Assembly (NCBI GenBank): GCA_002306975.1 | Contig: DBTI01000114.1 | Coordinates: 26,991 to 53,163, forward strand | DNA from: Ruminococcaceae bacterium UBA1320 | GTDB taxonomy: Bacteria; Bacillota; Clostridia; Oscillospirales; Ethanoligenentaceae | Direction: 5' to 3' | Length of the DNA stretch: 26,173 nucleotides | Part shown: positions 7,420 to 14,037 of the stretch, in pieces | Layout: every line of letters begins with the position of its first letter | Numbering within the stretch: the stretch's first letter is position 1 | Made by a program: the position numbers and the translations under genes | Notes under the pieces: model-generated | What the model was told of the DNA's origin: nothing | Databases searched by the model: none | Seen by the model: the letters and a program-made list of their open reading frames with translations, nothing else

Positions 7420-9051
7420 TTAAAACCCGAGGCAGCTTACAAACAGCCTGTCAAAGTCCTTGCAGTTTGCAAGTTCGACAACATTGACGTCATCTGCAAC
7501 CCGCTGCATCTTTTCGCGCAGTCTTGAATCAAGCAAAAAGGCCTCGCCGCCTGTGCGCGAGGTGTTCCCGATAAAGCGGATTTTCCCCTCGAATTCAGCG
7601 GGGAGCAGCCCGATATTCATAAGGCTTCTTGCCCTTAAATGATACCCGAACGAACCGGCGATTAAAACTTCATCAACCGTTTGTGCGTCAACCCCAACGC
7701 TTTTGAGCAGATATTCTACCCCGGCGCGAACAGCTCCTTTTGCGAGCTGAATCTGCCGCACATCCTTCTGTGTGAGAAAAACGCCGTCAGAAACTTTAAA
7801 TGCAGTCTTGGATTCAAATGGCACGAGCCTTGATGAAAGGCTCTCGGGAAGGGAGGAGGCGTCCTTTGTAAAACGTCCGTTTGAAGTTATTACGTTATTT
7901 GCCACAAGCTCGCCGGCAATGTCGATAAGTCCGCTTCCACATATGCCTTCTGTGGGGGCATTACCGATAGTTTTTATCAGAATTTCACCTGAATCGTTTA
8001 TATCAAACTGCTCAACCGCACCGTTCGCCGCACGCATACCGCAGGCAATGTTCATTCCCTCAAAAGCAGGTCCGGCAGCGGTTGAAGTTGCGAAAAGCTT
8101 GCCGTCGCGTGCTATTACCATTTCGCCGTTAGTACCGATGTCAACAAAAAGTGTGGTTCCGCTTTTTTTATAAAGCTGTGACGCGAGCACGCCGGAGGTT
8201 ATGTCGGCTCCCACATAAGCGGATATGATCGGCGGCAGATAAACGCGGCCGAATTTGGAGACTGCAAGCCCGAGTTCATCGGCGGGAACAGTGCTGCCGC
8301 CGCGAATCTGCGGGGTGTAAGGATAAGCGCCGAGCGAAGCGGGGCTGACATTGACGGCAAGGTGGATCATGCAGGTGTTGCCGCTGTAAACAACCTCGTA
8401 AATATTTCCGGCATCTATTCCAGCCTTTTGCGCTGCCGTCAGAATAAGCTCATTTATCTTTGTTGTGATCTCGTTAAACAAACGCTCAAGGCCGTTTTCT
8501 TCTTTTGCAAAGCTAATACGGGAAAGGACATCCTGTGCAAAAACAGCCTGTGGGTTAAGTGAGGATTCCTCGCTCAAAACTTCACCGGAGGCAAGGTCAA
8601 TAATGGATACGACAAGCGTAGTGGTACCGATATCCACCGATGCCCCAAAGATAAAGCCTTCTGTGTCCTTTAGCTCCAAGCCTGCTTTTTCTTTGCCAAA
8701 GAAGACCGCTGTATTGTCTTTCACTGAATCATATTTCTTTGTTATGTAGGGGTAAACGGCAGCTTTGAAGCCTTCACCGCCATTTAGAATTTTCATGGTG
8801 TCATTTTGCTCTCGCCCGATTGTCTCAACAATAAGGTCGTTTTCAACCTTTTGCCGGCATGCGAGCACAATGTTGCGGAACTCTTTGCCGTCTTTATTTT
8901 TTACCAGATGAACCTTACACTTACCGCATGTTCCGACACCGCCGCAAGGGGACTCAATAAATATTCCGGCACTGCGTGCCGCCTCAAGCACAGTTGTCCC
9001 CGAAAGAACAGCTATATTCTTGTTTTGAAGCCTGAAAAAAACCGTTGGCAT
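7420..9051 (-). CDS. Corrinoid-protein reductive activator: 2Fe-2S ferredoxin domain plus ASKHA ATPase (DUF4445 type)
   Basis: Corrinoid methyltransferase systems need an ATP-driven activator to return cob(II)alamin to the cob(I) state. This 543-residue protein has the bacterial form of that enzyme. Residues 1-90 are a plant-type 2Fe-2S domain with Cys36, Cys42, Cys45 and Cys65 (C-x5-C-x2-C-x19-C). The remainder has actin/hexokinase-like phosphate motifs, 'GASVDIGTTTLVVSIIDL' near residue 137 and 'TTLFVDIGTNGEMVIARDG' near 290, with a later 'VLIAGSFGYHL' adenosine-type motif. It lies between two UroD-type methyltransferase genes and is transcribed with the corrinoid protein, its likely partner. 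The start ATG has AAAGG about ten bases upstream. Confidence 0.92.
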   Translation of the reverse strand: MPTVFFRLQNKNIAVLSGTTVLEAARSAGIFIESPCGGVGTCGKCKVHLVKNKDGKEFRNIVLACRQKVENDLIVETIGREQNDTMKILNGGEGFKAAVYPYITKKYDSVKDNTAVFFGKEKAGLELKDTEGFIFGASVDIGTTTLVVSIIDLASGEVLSEESSLNPQAVFAQDVLSRISFAKEENGLERLFNEITTKINELILTAAQKAGIDAGNIYEVVYSGNTCMIHLAVNVSPASLGAYPYTPQIRGGSTVPADELGLAVSKFGRVYLPPIISAYVGADITSGVLASQLYKKSGTTLFVDIGTNGEMVIARDGKLFATSTAAGPAFEGMNIACGMRAANGAVEQFDINDSGEILIKTIGNAPTEGICGSGLIDIAGELVANNVITSNGRFTKDASSLPESLSSRLVPFESKTAFKVSDGVFLTQKDVRQIQLAKGAVRAGVEYLLKSVGVDAQTVDEVLIAGSFGYHLRARSLMNIGLLPAEFEGKIRFIGNTSRTGGEAFLLDSRLREKMQRVADDVNVVELANCKDFDRLFVSCLGF

Positions 9052-9074
9052 GTTTGATCAACCTTTATGTGTTT

Positions 9075-10103
9075 TTAATGGTTACCGGCTTTCACTGTTT
9101 GTGTCATTGACTGAATGTTTTTTAGAGCCGATGCGGTTGAAAGCCCGCACGCGGGGGATATTATGTCTATACCATCGTGTATAAGACGTTCTGTTTGAGT
9201 TTCAACCTTTTGCGAATCGCCAAACTGCAACAAATAGGTGCTCAGGTTGCCCATTGTCGTAAGCTGCGGAAATTCCTCTTTGAGCTTTTTAAGATTTACC
9301 AGCGCGTCAGTGCTTATCGCATCGGATTTTATAAGAGGAATCTGATTCCAGGCAAGATTCATATTTCCGCAGATATGCACGATAATCGGCACTCCTGCTT
9401 TGTGAACACCGTCAACAAGCTTGTTGATGTACCTTACCGCATATTCTCCAAACATCTTGGGACCCAGAATTTCGCCTGTTGCGGTAGGATCACCCACAGA
9501 GATAACCGAAACTCCGTTTTCGATCAAAATATTGGCGTATGCAATGAGAAAATCTGTCACATAATCGAGCACCTTGTGCGAACTTTCAGGATTTTTGCGC
9601 AGATCTTTCAAGAAGGTCATGGGGTCAACGATAGAGGCGGCTGTGCTTATCGGACCTGTCAGGTTGCCGATTACCGGAACATCGCTGTTCTTTTCTGAAA
9701 TTTCATATCCCGCTTCGGCTATTGTTTCAATTCTGCCGGATTTAAGCATCTGGGGAATACTTTTATATTCAACATCGGCAGCAGACTCAAAGCGTTCCTT
9801 TCCTATTTTAGGCTCGCAGCCGAGTGTGCCGAAATCAATTTCGCTGCCCAAAACCTCTGCTTCAACCGTCATGCAAAACGGTATCCCGAAGTTTTCAAAT
9901 CCGGTGTATTCATGAACATCGGCGGCAAGTGCCGCCATAAGCTGCTTGTCATGATGTGCATCCGGTAATGTATGGCCTGTTGTGTTCATTATGTCGACGA
10001 TCGCCGCGTTCATCATTCCGCCGGGGCAAATTACAGGGTGTCTGTCAACAGGCTTCTTTTGAAATGTTCTTGACAGTCTTTCTTTGGGGCTGCAATTATC
10101 CAT
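9075..10103 (-). CDS. UroD/MtaA-family methylcobamide methyltransferase (paralog 2)
   Basis: A 342-residue member of the MtaA/MtbA/CmuA branch. The zinc ligands are His243 and Cys245 in 'IIVHICGNMN' and Cys319 in 'ISPACGLST'. It shows the family blocks 'NFGIPFCMTVEAEVLG', 'GNLTGPISTAASI' and 'SVGDPTATGEILGP'. It differs clearly from the other two UroD-type proteins here and looks closer to the methyl-corrinoid:thiol methyltransferases (MtaA/MtbA). Since bacteria of this kind rarely use coenzyme M, the acceptor thiol may be something else. Homocysteine is an attractive guess given the following met genes; this is inference. It lies 74 bases after the corrinoid protein gene and 23 bases before the activator gene. 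Confidence 0.87.
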   Translation of the reverse strand: MDNCSPKERLSRTFQKKPVDRHPVICPGGMMNAAIVDIMNTTGHTLPDAHHDKQLMAALAADVHEYTGFENFGIPFCMTVEAEVLGSEIDFGTLGCEPKIGKERFESAADVEYKSIPQMLKSGRIETIAEAGYEISEKNSDVPVIGNLTGPISTAASIVDPMTFLKDLRKNPESSHKVLDYVTDFLIAYANILIENGVSVISVGDPTATGEILGPKMFGEYAVRYINKLVDGVHKAGVPIIVHICGNMNLAWNQIPLIKSDAISTDALVNLKKLKEEFPQLTTMGNLSTYLLQFGDSQKVETQTERLIHDGIDIISPACGLSTASALKNIQSMTQTVKAGNH

Positions 10104-10177
10104 TGAAAACTCACCAGCTCTTTCTTAAAGCCATTCCTCTATCTGACAATATGTAAAACTTATTAGACAAGAAACAG

Positions 10178-10834
10178 TTAAGCTGCTTCGGCGAGGAGCC
10201 TGCGCAATAGCCTGACAGCGTCAGCCGCGTTAACAGAATAGCCGTCAGCGCCTATTTTGTTTGCATATCCTTGCGAGATTGGGCCGCCGCCTATAATAAC
10301 CTTATATTTGTTTCTCAGCCCGTTATCATTTAACAGCTTGATTACGCTTTCCATGCCGGGCATTGTTGTTGTCATTAATGTGGACAATGCGATAACATCC
10401 GCGCCGACTTCCTCGGCTTTTTCTATAAACACTTTGGGCGGCACATCCCTGCCGAGGTCAAAAATTTCAAAACCCGCCGCATTCAGCATGGTTTTAACAA
10501 GATTTTTGCCTATGTCGTGTGTATCTCCTTCAATAACGCCTATCACGACTTTGTGTTTAACCTTTCTCTCTTCAATCTTTATATGAGGTTCCAGAATATG
10601 CAGCCCGGCATACATGGAATCAGAGCACATCAAAAGCTCAGGAATGAAGTATTCTTCTTCTTCAAATAGTTTACCGGCTCTGTCCATCCCGTCAGAAAGG
10701 CCTGATTCAATAGCCTCGTATGCATCAAAGCCATTTTCAACAGCCTGTTTTGACAAAGAAACCGCTTCATCCTCTTCCATGTTTACAACGGAATCTGAAA
10801 GACTTTGATAAAGTTCGTTTTTATCTATGGTCAT
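10178..10834 (-). CDS. Corrinoid (cobalamin-binding) methyltransferase protein, MtbC/MtmC/OdmC type
   Basis: This protein carries the cobamide that shuttles methyl groups between the methyltransferases. Of 218 residues, 1-90 form the helical B12-binding cap ('AYEAIESGLSDGMDRAGKLF', 'EEEYFIPELLMCSD'). Residues 95-215 form the Rossmann-like cobalamin domain with the lower-ligand motif D104-T-H106-D-I-G109, the 'ALSTLMTTTMP' block and the 'GGGPISQGYANKIGADGYS' tail loop. The start is ATG 10832-10834, six bases after GGGAGG; the GTG further upstream lies in front of that site. It is the first gene of the - strand string, about 50 bases downstream of a strong promoter, so it should be the best-expressed member. 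Confidence 0.93.
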   Translation of the reverse strand: MTIDKNELYQSLSDSVVNMEEDEAVSLSKQAVENGFDAYEAIESGLSDGMDRAGKLFEEEEYFIPELLMCSDSMYAGLHILEPHIKIEERKVKHKVVIGVIEGDTHDIGKNLVKTMLNAAGFEIFDLGRDVPPKVFIEKAEEVGADVIALSTLMTTTMPGMESVIKLLNDNGLRNKYKVIIGGGPISQGYANKIGADGYSVNAADAVRLLRRLLAEAA

Positions 10835-10890
10835 ATGAATCCTCCCAAGCACATAATTTATATCATTACAATTCCTATTTGTTTTATATG

Positions 10891-10919
10891 ATATTAGACT
10901 GTTTTAATAAATGTGTCAA
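10891..10919 (-). promoter_or_regulatory. Sigma-A-type promoter of the corrinoid/methionine gene string
   Basis: On the - strand TTGACA (complement of 10914-10919) is followed after exactly 17 bases by TAATAT (complement of 10891-10896). Transcription would start near 10884, about 50 bases before the corrinoid protein start. That leader is too short for a cobalamin or SAM riboswitch, and no such motif is seen. Confidence 0.75.
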
Positions 10920-11030
10920 GCAAAATTCATAAAAACTATAGCCCATAAACTAAAATTGTTAATTTTCATAGATAAACGCGAAATTGCTTATATAAATTTT
11001 AGATAAACCCGATTAAATTTATCAGAATAC

Positions 11031-11059
11031 TTGACATTAGGCTGTGACTGCTATATATT
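11031..11059 (+). promoter_or_regulatory. Strong sigma-A-type promoter of the leader ORF/permease unit
   Basis: TTGACA (11031-11036), a 17-base spacer and TATATT (11054-11059) make a near-consensus promoter with a start near 11066. It is divergent from the promoter at 10891-10919; about 110 AT-rich bases lie between the two -35 boxes and could hold a shared operator. One small dyad there is AAAATT-GTT-AATTTT. Confidence 0.8.
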
Positions 11060-11092
11060 TATCTTAAAATCATAAAAAAGGGGTTTGCCGAA

Positions 11093-11203
11093 ATGCTGTT
11101 TTGTAATTCGTCTATGAGAATGCGTTCTATGTGTCGCATAATGTGCGGCTGCATGCCTTGTGTTATGCCAAAAACAGCAGATAGAGGGCGATCCGCTCAG
11201 TAA
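11093..11203 (+). CDS. Met/Cys-rich 36-residue leader peptide (candidate attenuation leader)
   Basis: The ATG at 11093 follows AAGGGG (11078-11083) at nine bases and the ORF ends at TAA 11201-11203. Residues 8-25 read MRMRSMCRIMCGCMPCVM. The first 25 residues hold seven Met and five Cys, far from random. It begins about 27 bases after the predicted transcription start and is followed by a terminator at 11225-11258. Codons 15-25 lie within a strong RNA hairpin (11136-11149 with 11155-11168), so ribosome movement over Met/Cys codons would change the fold. This is the layout of a transcription attenuator sensing charged tRNA-Met/Cys. I recognise no known family; a free-standing small Cys-rich protein is the alternative. 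Confidence 0.65.
   Translation: MLFCNSSMRMRSMCRIMCGCMPCVMPKTADRGRSAQ
11136..11168 (+). promoter_or_regulatory. Hairpin within the leader ORF (pause-type stem)
   Basis: GCATAATGTGCGGC (11136-11149) pairs with GCCTTGTGTTATGC (11155-11168) through nine Watson-Crick and four G-T pairs with one mismatch, around a five-base loop. It covers the densest Met/Cys codons, so a translating or stalled ribosome would open or block it. Confidence 0.5.
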
Positions 11204-11238
11204 ATATATTTTTTACATATTTACGACCGCCGCCCTTT
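11183..11238 (+). promoter_or_regulatory. Candidate antiterminator pairing
   Basis: AGAGGGCG (11183-11190) can pair with CGCCCTTT (11231-11238), eight pairs with one G-T. The second segment includes the inner 5' arm and loop of the downstream terminator, so the two structures exclude each other. CGCTCA (11194-11199) can also pair with TGAGCG (11239-11244), which would invade the 3' arm. A small stem TAAATAT/ATATTTA (11201-11207 with 11217-11223) lies between and contains the leader stop codon. Confidence 0.45.
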
Positions 11239-11258
11239 TGAGCGCCGGTCTTTTTATT
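11225..11258 (+). terminator. Intrinsic terminator after the leader ORF
   Basis: GACCG (11225-11229) pairs with CGGTC (11246-11250). After one C-C mismatch, CGC (11231-11233) pairs with GCG (11242-11244). The stem is followed directly by TTTTTATTT. It lies 21 bases after the leader stop and about 180 bases before the permease start, so it should govern read-through into the permease operon. A weaker promoter-like pair downstream (TTGAAA 11384-11389, TTTGAT 11407-11412) could give some terminator-independent expression. Confidence 0.7.
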
Positions 11259-11436
11259 TCTGCTTTTAAGGTAAAGTCTTAAAATAAATTACTGACGATG
11301 GAGTGGAATTTGCAGATGAGTATATATATTCGTGCAGTTTATGTTCCGCAAATAACAGCATACCGAATGCCGGGATTGATGATTTGAAAAATTTTACCTC
11401 ATTCCCTTTGATTTTTAAAAAATGCAAGGAGCGATC

Positions 11437-12945
11437 ATGATGAGTGAATCAATCGTCAATTCATCCGGCACAGTAGAAACCAAATCCGATTCCGGTTTAA
11501 AACATAATTATCTTAATTTTGTTGAAGTCCTGGCTCAATCCATTGGCGGCATAGCGCCGAGCGGCACTCCGACGCTTGTAATCCCGCTTGTGTTTGCCGC
11601 GGCTTTGAGCGGAACTTGGCTTGCCTATTTATTTGCCCTGGCAGTGGTGATTCTTATTGGTATAAACCTTAATGTTTTCACAAAACGTTCCGCCTCGCCC
11701 GGTTCTCTTTATGAATACATAGTAAAAGGCTTGGGTTCAGGCACCGGTGTCGTTGCCGGCTGGGCGCTCGTGCTTGCTTATTTGCTGACAGCCAGCGCCG
11801 TTTACTGCGGTTTTATTAATTATGCGAGTGTTCTGTTCGATTACAGCGGTCTGCATGTGCCTTTTTTGGTTCTGGGTCTTGTGGGGGCACTGATAGCCTG
11901 GCTTATCGCTTTCAAAGACATCAGGCTTTCCGCTAACCTTATGCTGATATTTGAAGCTGTTTCAATCCTTTTAATCATAACGCTTGCGGTTGTCGTGCTT
12001 GTAAAGCACGGTTTAACATTTGACCTTAATCAGTTTACGCTTAAAGGAACAAGCCTTTCCGGCATCGGTTCCGGTCTTGTACTTGCCTTTTTCAGTTTCA
12101 CCTGCTTTGAGAGTGCGGTTTCTTTGGGCGGGGAGGCGAAAAAGCCTCTTAAAAACATACCGAAAGCTGTAACGGTCAGCACTTTAACCGTGGGTTTGTT
12201 CTTTGTTATCCTGTCATATACCGAGGTTTTTGGCTACGTCGGCAGCACAACTACGCTCGACAAGGCGGATGCGCCGTTGGCACTGCTTGCAAGCCTTAAT
12301 AAAGTTGATTTCTTTGGTCCGCTTATTTCTATCGGCGCGCTTATAAGCTTCTGGTCCAGCTTTTTAGCTTGCACAAACGCGGGTGCGAGAATCCTGTTTT
12401 CACTCGGACGTAACGGTGTATTGCCGCAGGTGGTCGGGAAAACTCACAAAACATTTAAAACACCACATGTTGCCATCGCGATTATAGCAGCAGGTGCCGT
12501 TGCCGTGCCTTCCGTTCTGATTGCGCTCGGCAACGGACTTTTCACAATTTATGGCTGGGTGGGAACTGTGGCGACCTTTGGCTTTTTGCTTATCTATGCG
12601 CTCACAGCGATTGCCGCGCCGGTATATCTTCGCCATGAGCATGAATTCAAGGCAAGGTATGTTGTTTTATCAGCCGTCACGGTGCTTCTGCTTCTTATTC
12701 CGATATTGGGAAGCATAATCCCCAGTGTATTTCCGGTATCCTTCCCGGCGGTTTTGTTCCCGATTATTTTTGTGGCGTGGCTGCTTATAGGCGGGCTTGT
12801 GTTTTTCTTCCGCAAACATCGCAATCCAAATGTGCATGACACTCTCGTCAAAAACATTGACGACAATCATGACCATTACCGCGATTTAAGGCAAGCACAG
12901 GCGAAAGAAGAAGCGCAGGCGGCTGATCCGGCTGCTCTGGTGTAA
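11437..12945 (+). CDS. APC-superfamily amino acid/amine permease
   Basis: A membrane protein of about 502 residues with roughly a dozen hydrophobic segments between residues ~25 and 465, and a charged, His/Asp-rich C-terminal tail ('NIDDNHDHYRDLRQAQAKEEAQA'). The first segments contain 'VLAQSIGGIAPSGTPTLVIP', the APC-type broken-helix TM1 region with its GxxPxGT-like substrate loop. 'SFTCFESAVSLGGEAKKPLKNIPKA' is the characteristic APC loop near TM6-7. AAGGAG (11426-11431) favours ATG 11437 or the adjoining ATG 11440 over ATG 11422. Uptake of an amino acid or amine driven by a cation gradient is expected; the substrate is unknown. It is followed after 51 bases by a UroD-type methyltransferase, and the leader upstream suggests control by Met/Cys supply. 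Confidence 0.88.
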   Translation: MMSESIVNSSGTVETKSDSGLKHNYLNFVEVLAQSIGGIAPSGTPTLVIPLVFAAALSGTWLAYLFALAVVILIGINLNVFTKRSASPGSLYEYIVKGLGSGTGVVAGWALVLAYLLTASAVYCGFINYASVLFDYSGLHVPFLVLGLVGALIAWLIAFKDIRLSANLMLIFEAVSILLIITLAVVVLVKHGLTFDLNQFTLKGTSLSGIGSGLVLAFFSFTCFESAVSLGGEAKKPLKNIPKAVTVSTLTVGLFFVILSYTEVFGYVGSTTTLDKADAPLALLASLNKVDFFGPLISIGALISFWSSFLACTNAGARILFSLGRNGVLPQVVGKTHKTFKTPHVAIAIIAAGAVAVPSVLIALGNGLFTIYGWVGTVATFGFLLIYALTAIAAPVYLRHEHEFKARYVVLSAVTVLLLLIPILGSIIPSVFPVSFPAVLFPIIFVAWLLIGGLVFFFRKHRNPNVHDTLVKNIDDNHDHYRDLRQAQAKEEAQAADPAALV

Positions 12946-12996
12946 AAGGCAGCTGCAGTCAAGGCGTGATTTGAAATAAAAAAGGAGACTGTATTA

Positions 12997-14025
12997 TTGA
13001 CGCCTAAAGATAGGGCTCTTGCCGCTTTTGCACGAAAAAAGCCCGACCGGGTACCGCTGTGTATATTTCTTGGCGGCAGTTGGCCGGTTATCAATTCGGG
13101 TACCACACTTAAAAGTCTGATAGGCAGGCCGAAGGAAACCGCCGAGCTTTTCTGGGATGTAAACCGCCGTCTTGGCGCTGATATTGTCATGGTTGGTGCG
13201 GGTGCGACAGCTCTGCAAATCAAAGTGCTTGGGGGAGATGTCCGCTTTAACGACAATGGAGCACCGGAAATTATGGGCGAACCGGTAAAAAAGCCTGACG
13301 ATTTGCAAAAGCTGACCGTTTCTCAGGTTTACGGTGACCGTGATGTGCGCTGGCTTGTTGAAACATGCGAAGAAACAATGAAGATAGCCGGCAGCGACGC
13401 ATTGGTTCTTGCCAGCGGAAGGGCGCCTTTTACCCTTGCCGGTCAGATTTACGGATTAGAAAACTTTTCCCGTGCGCTGTATAAAGATAAAAAGTTTGCG
13501 CACGAGCTTCTTGAATTCACCACTGCTCTTTCATCCGAATATTATCGCGAAATGATTATAAACGGCCACGCACATGGCGCGTTTATAGCCGACCCAACAG
13601 CTTCAGGTGATTGTATTTCAAAAAAACATTTTGAGGAATTCGCACTTCCGTATCTAACGCGGGTGGTTGACGGAATAAAGCAAATGCACTGTCCGGCCAT
13701 GCTGCACATATGCGGAAATATAACTGACAGGCTGCCGTTAATTCCAGATAGCGGAGCCGATTGCATCTCAATTGACACAAAAGTTGAAATCTCTGACGCA
13801 GCCCAATTGGCAGGCGAACGGATATGCATTGCGGGCAATGTTGACCCCGTTAATACTCTGGAATTTGGCAGCGCTGACGACGTGCGCCGGGTATCGCTCA
13901 AATGCCTGCGGGACGGCGCAAAAAACGGAGGATTTGTGTTGACGCCCGGCTGTGATTTTGGAGCCGGTGTAACAGAAGAAAATCTAAAGGCGCTTTCATC
14001 GAGCATAACTGAATATAACAATTAA
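12997..14025 (+). CDS. UroD/MtaA/CmuA-family corrinoid-linked methyltransferase (paralog 3)
   Basis: A 342-residue close paralog of the protein at 6358-7392, co-linear over its full length without large gaps. It has the same zinc ligands: His237 and Cys239 in 'AMLHICGN' and Cys319 in 'FVLTPGCDFGAG'. The start is a TTG (12997-12999) nine bases after AAAGGAG; the N-terminal 'MTPKDRALAAFARKKPDRVP' aligns with the start chosen for paralog 1. It is transcribed with an APC permease before it and a glutamine-synthetase-like ligase after it (12-base gap). It may be the substrate-specific methyltransferase that moves a methyl group from an imported compound to the corrinoid protein encoded in the divergent operon; no corrinoid protein gene is in its own operon. 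Confidence 0.87.
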   Translation: MTPKDRALAAFARKKPDRVPLCIFLGGSWPVINSGTTLKSLIGRPKETAELFWDVNRRLGADIVMVGAGATALQIKVLGGDVRFNDNGAPEIMGEPVKKPDDLQKLTVSQVYGDRDVRWLVETCEETMKIAGSDALVLASGRAPFTLAGQIYGLENFSRALYKDKKFAHELLEFTTALSSEYYREMIINGHAHGAFIADPTASGDCISKKHFEEFALPYLTRVVDGIKQMHCPAMLHICGNITDRLPLIPDSGADCISIDTKVEISDAAQLAGERICIAGNVDPVNTLEFGSADDVRRVSLKCLRDGAKNGGFVLTPGCDFGAGVTEENLKALSSSITEYNN

Positions 14026-14037
14026 AGGTGATTGATA

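Noticed and set aside
11298..11387. 30-codon ORF between the leader terminator and the permease
   Set aside because: No ribosome binding site and no striking composition; more likely untranslated leader.
10835..11436. Cobalamin or SAM riboswitch in the divergent region, expected from the gene content
   Set aside because: The - strand leader is only about 50 bases, and on the + strand none of the conserved B12-box or S-box cores is seen; the Met/Cys leader explains the terminator better.
6358..14025. Uroporphyrinogen decarboxylase (HemE) as the function of the three UroD-like genes
   Set aside because: All three carry the His-x-Cys...Cys zinc site of the methyltransferase branch and lie with a corrinoid protein and its activator; no heme genes are nearby.
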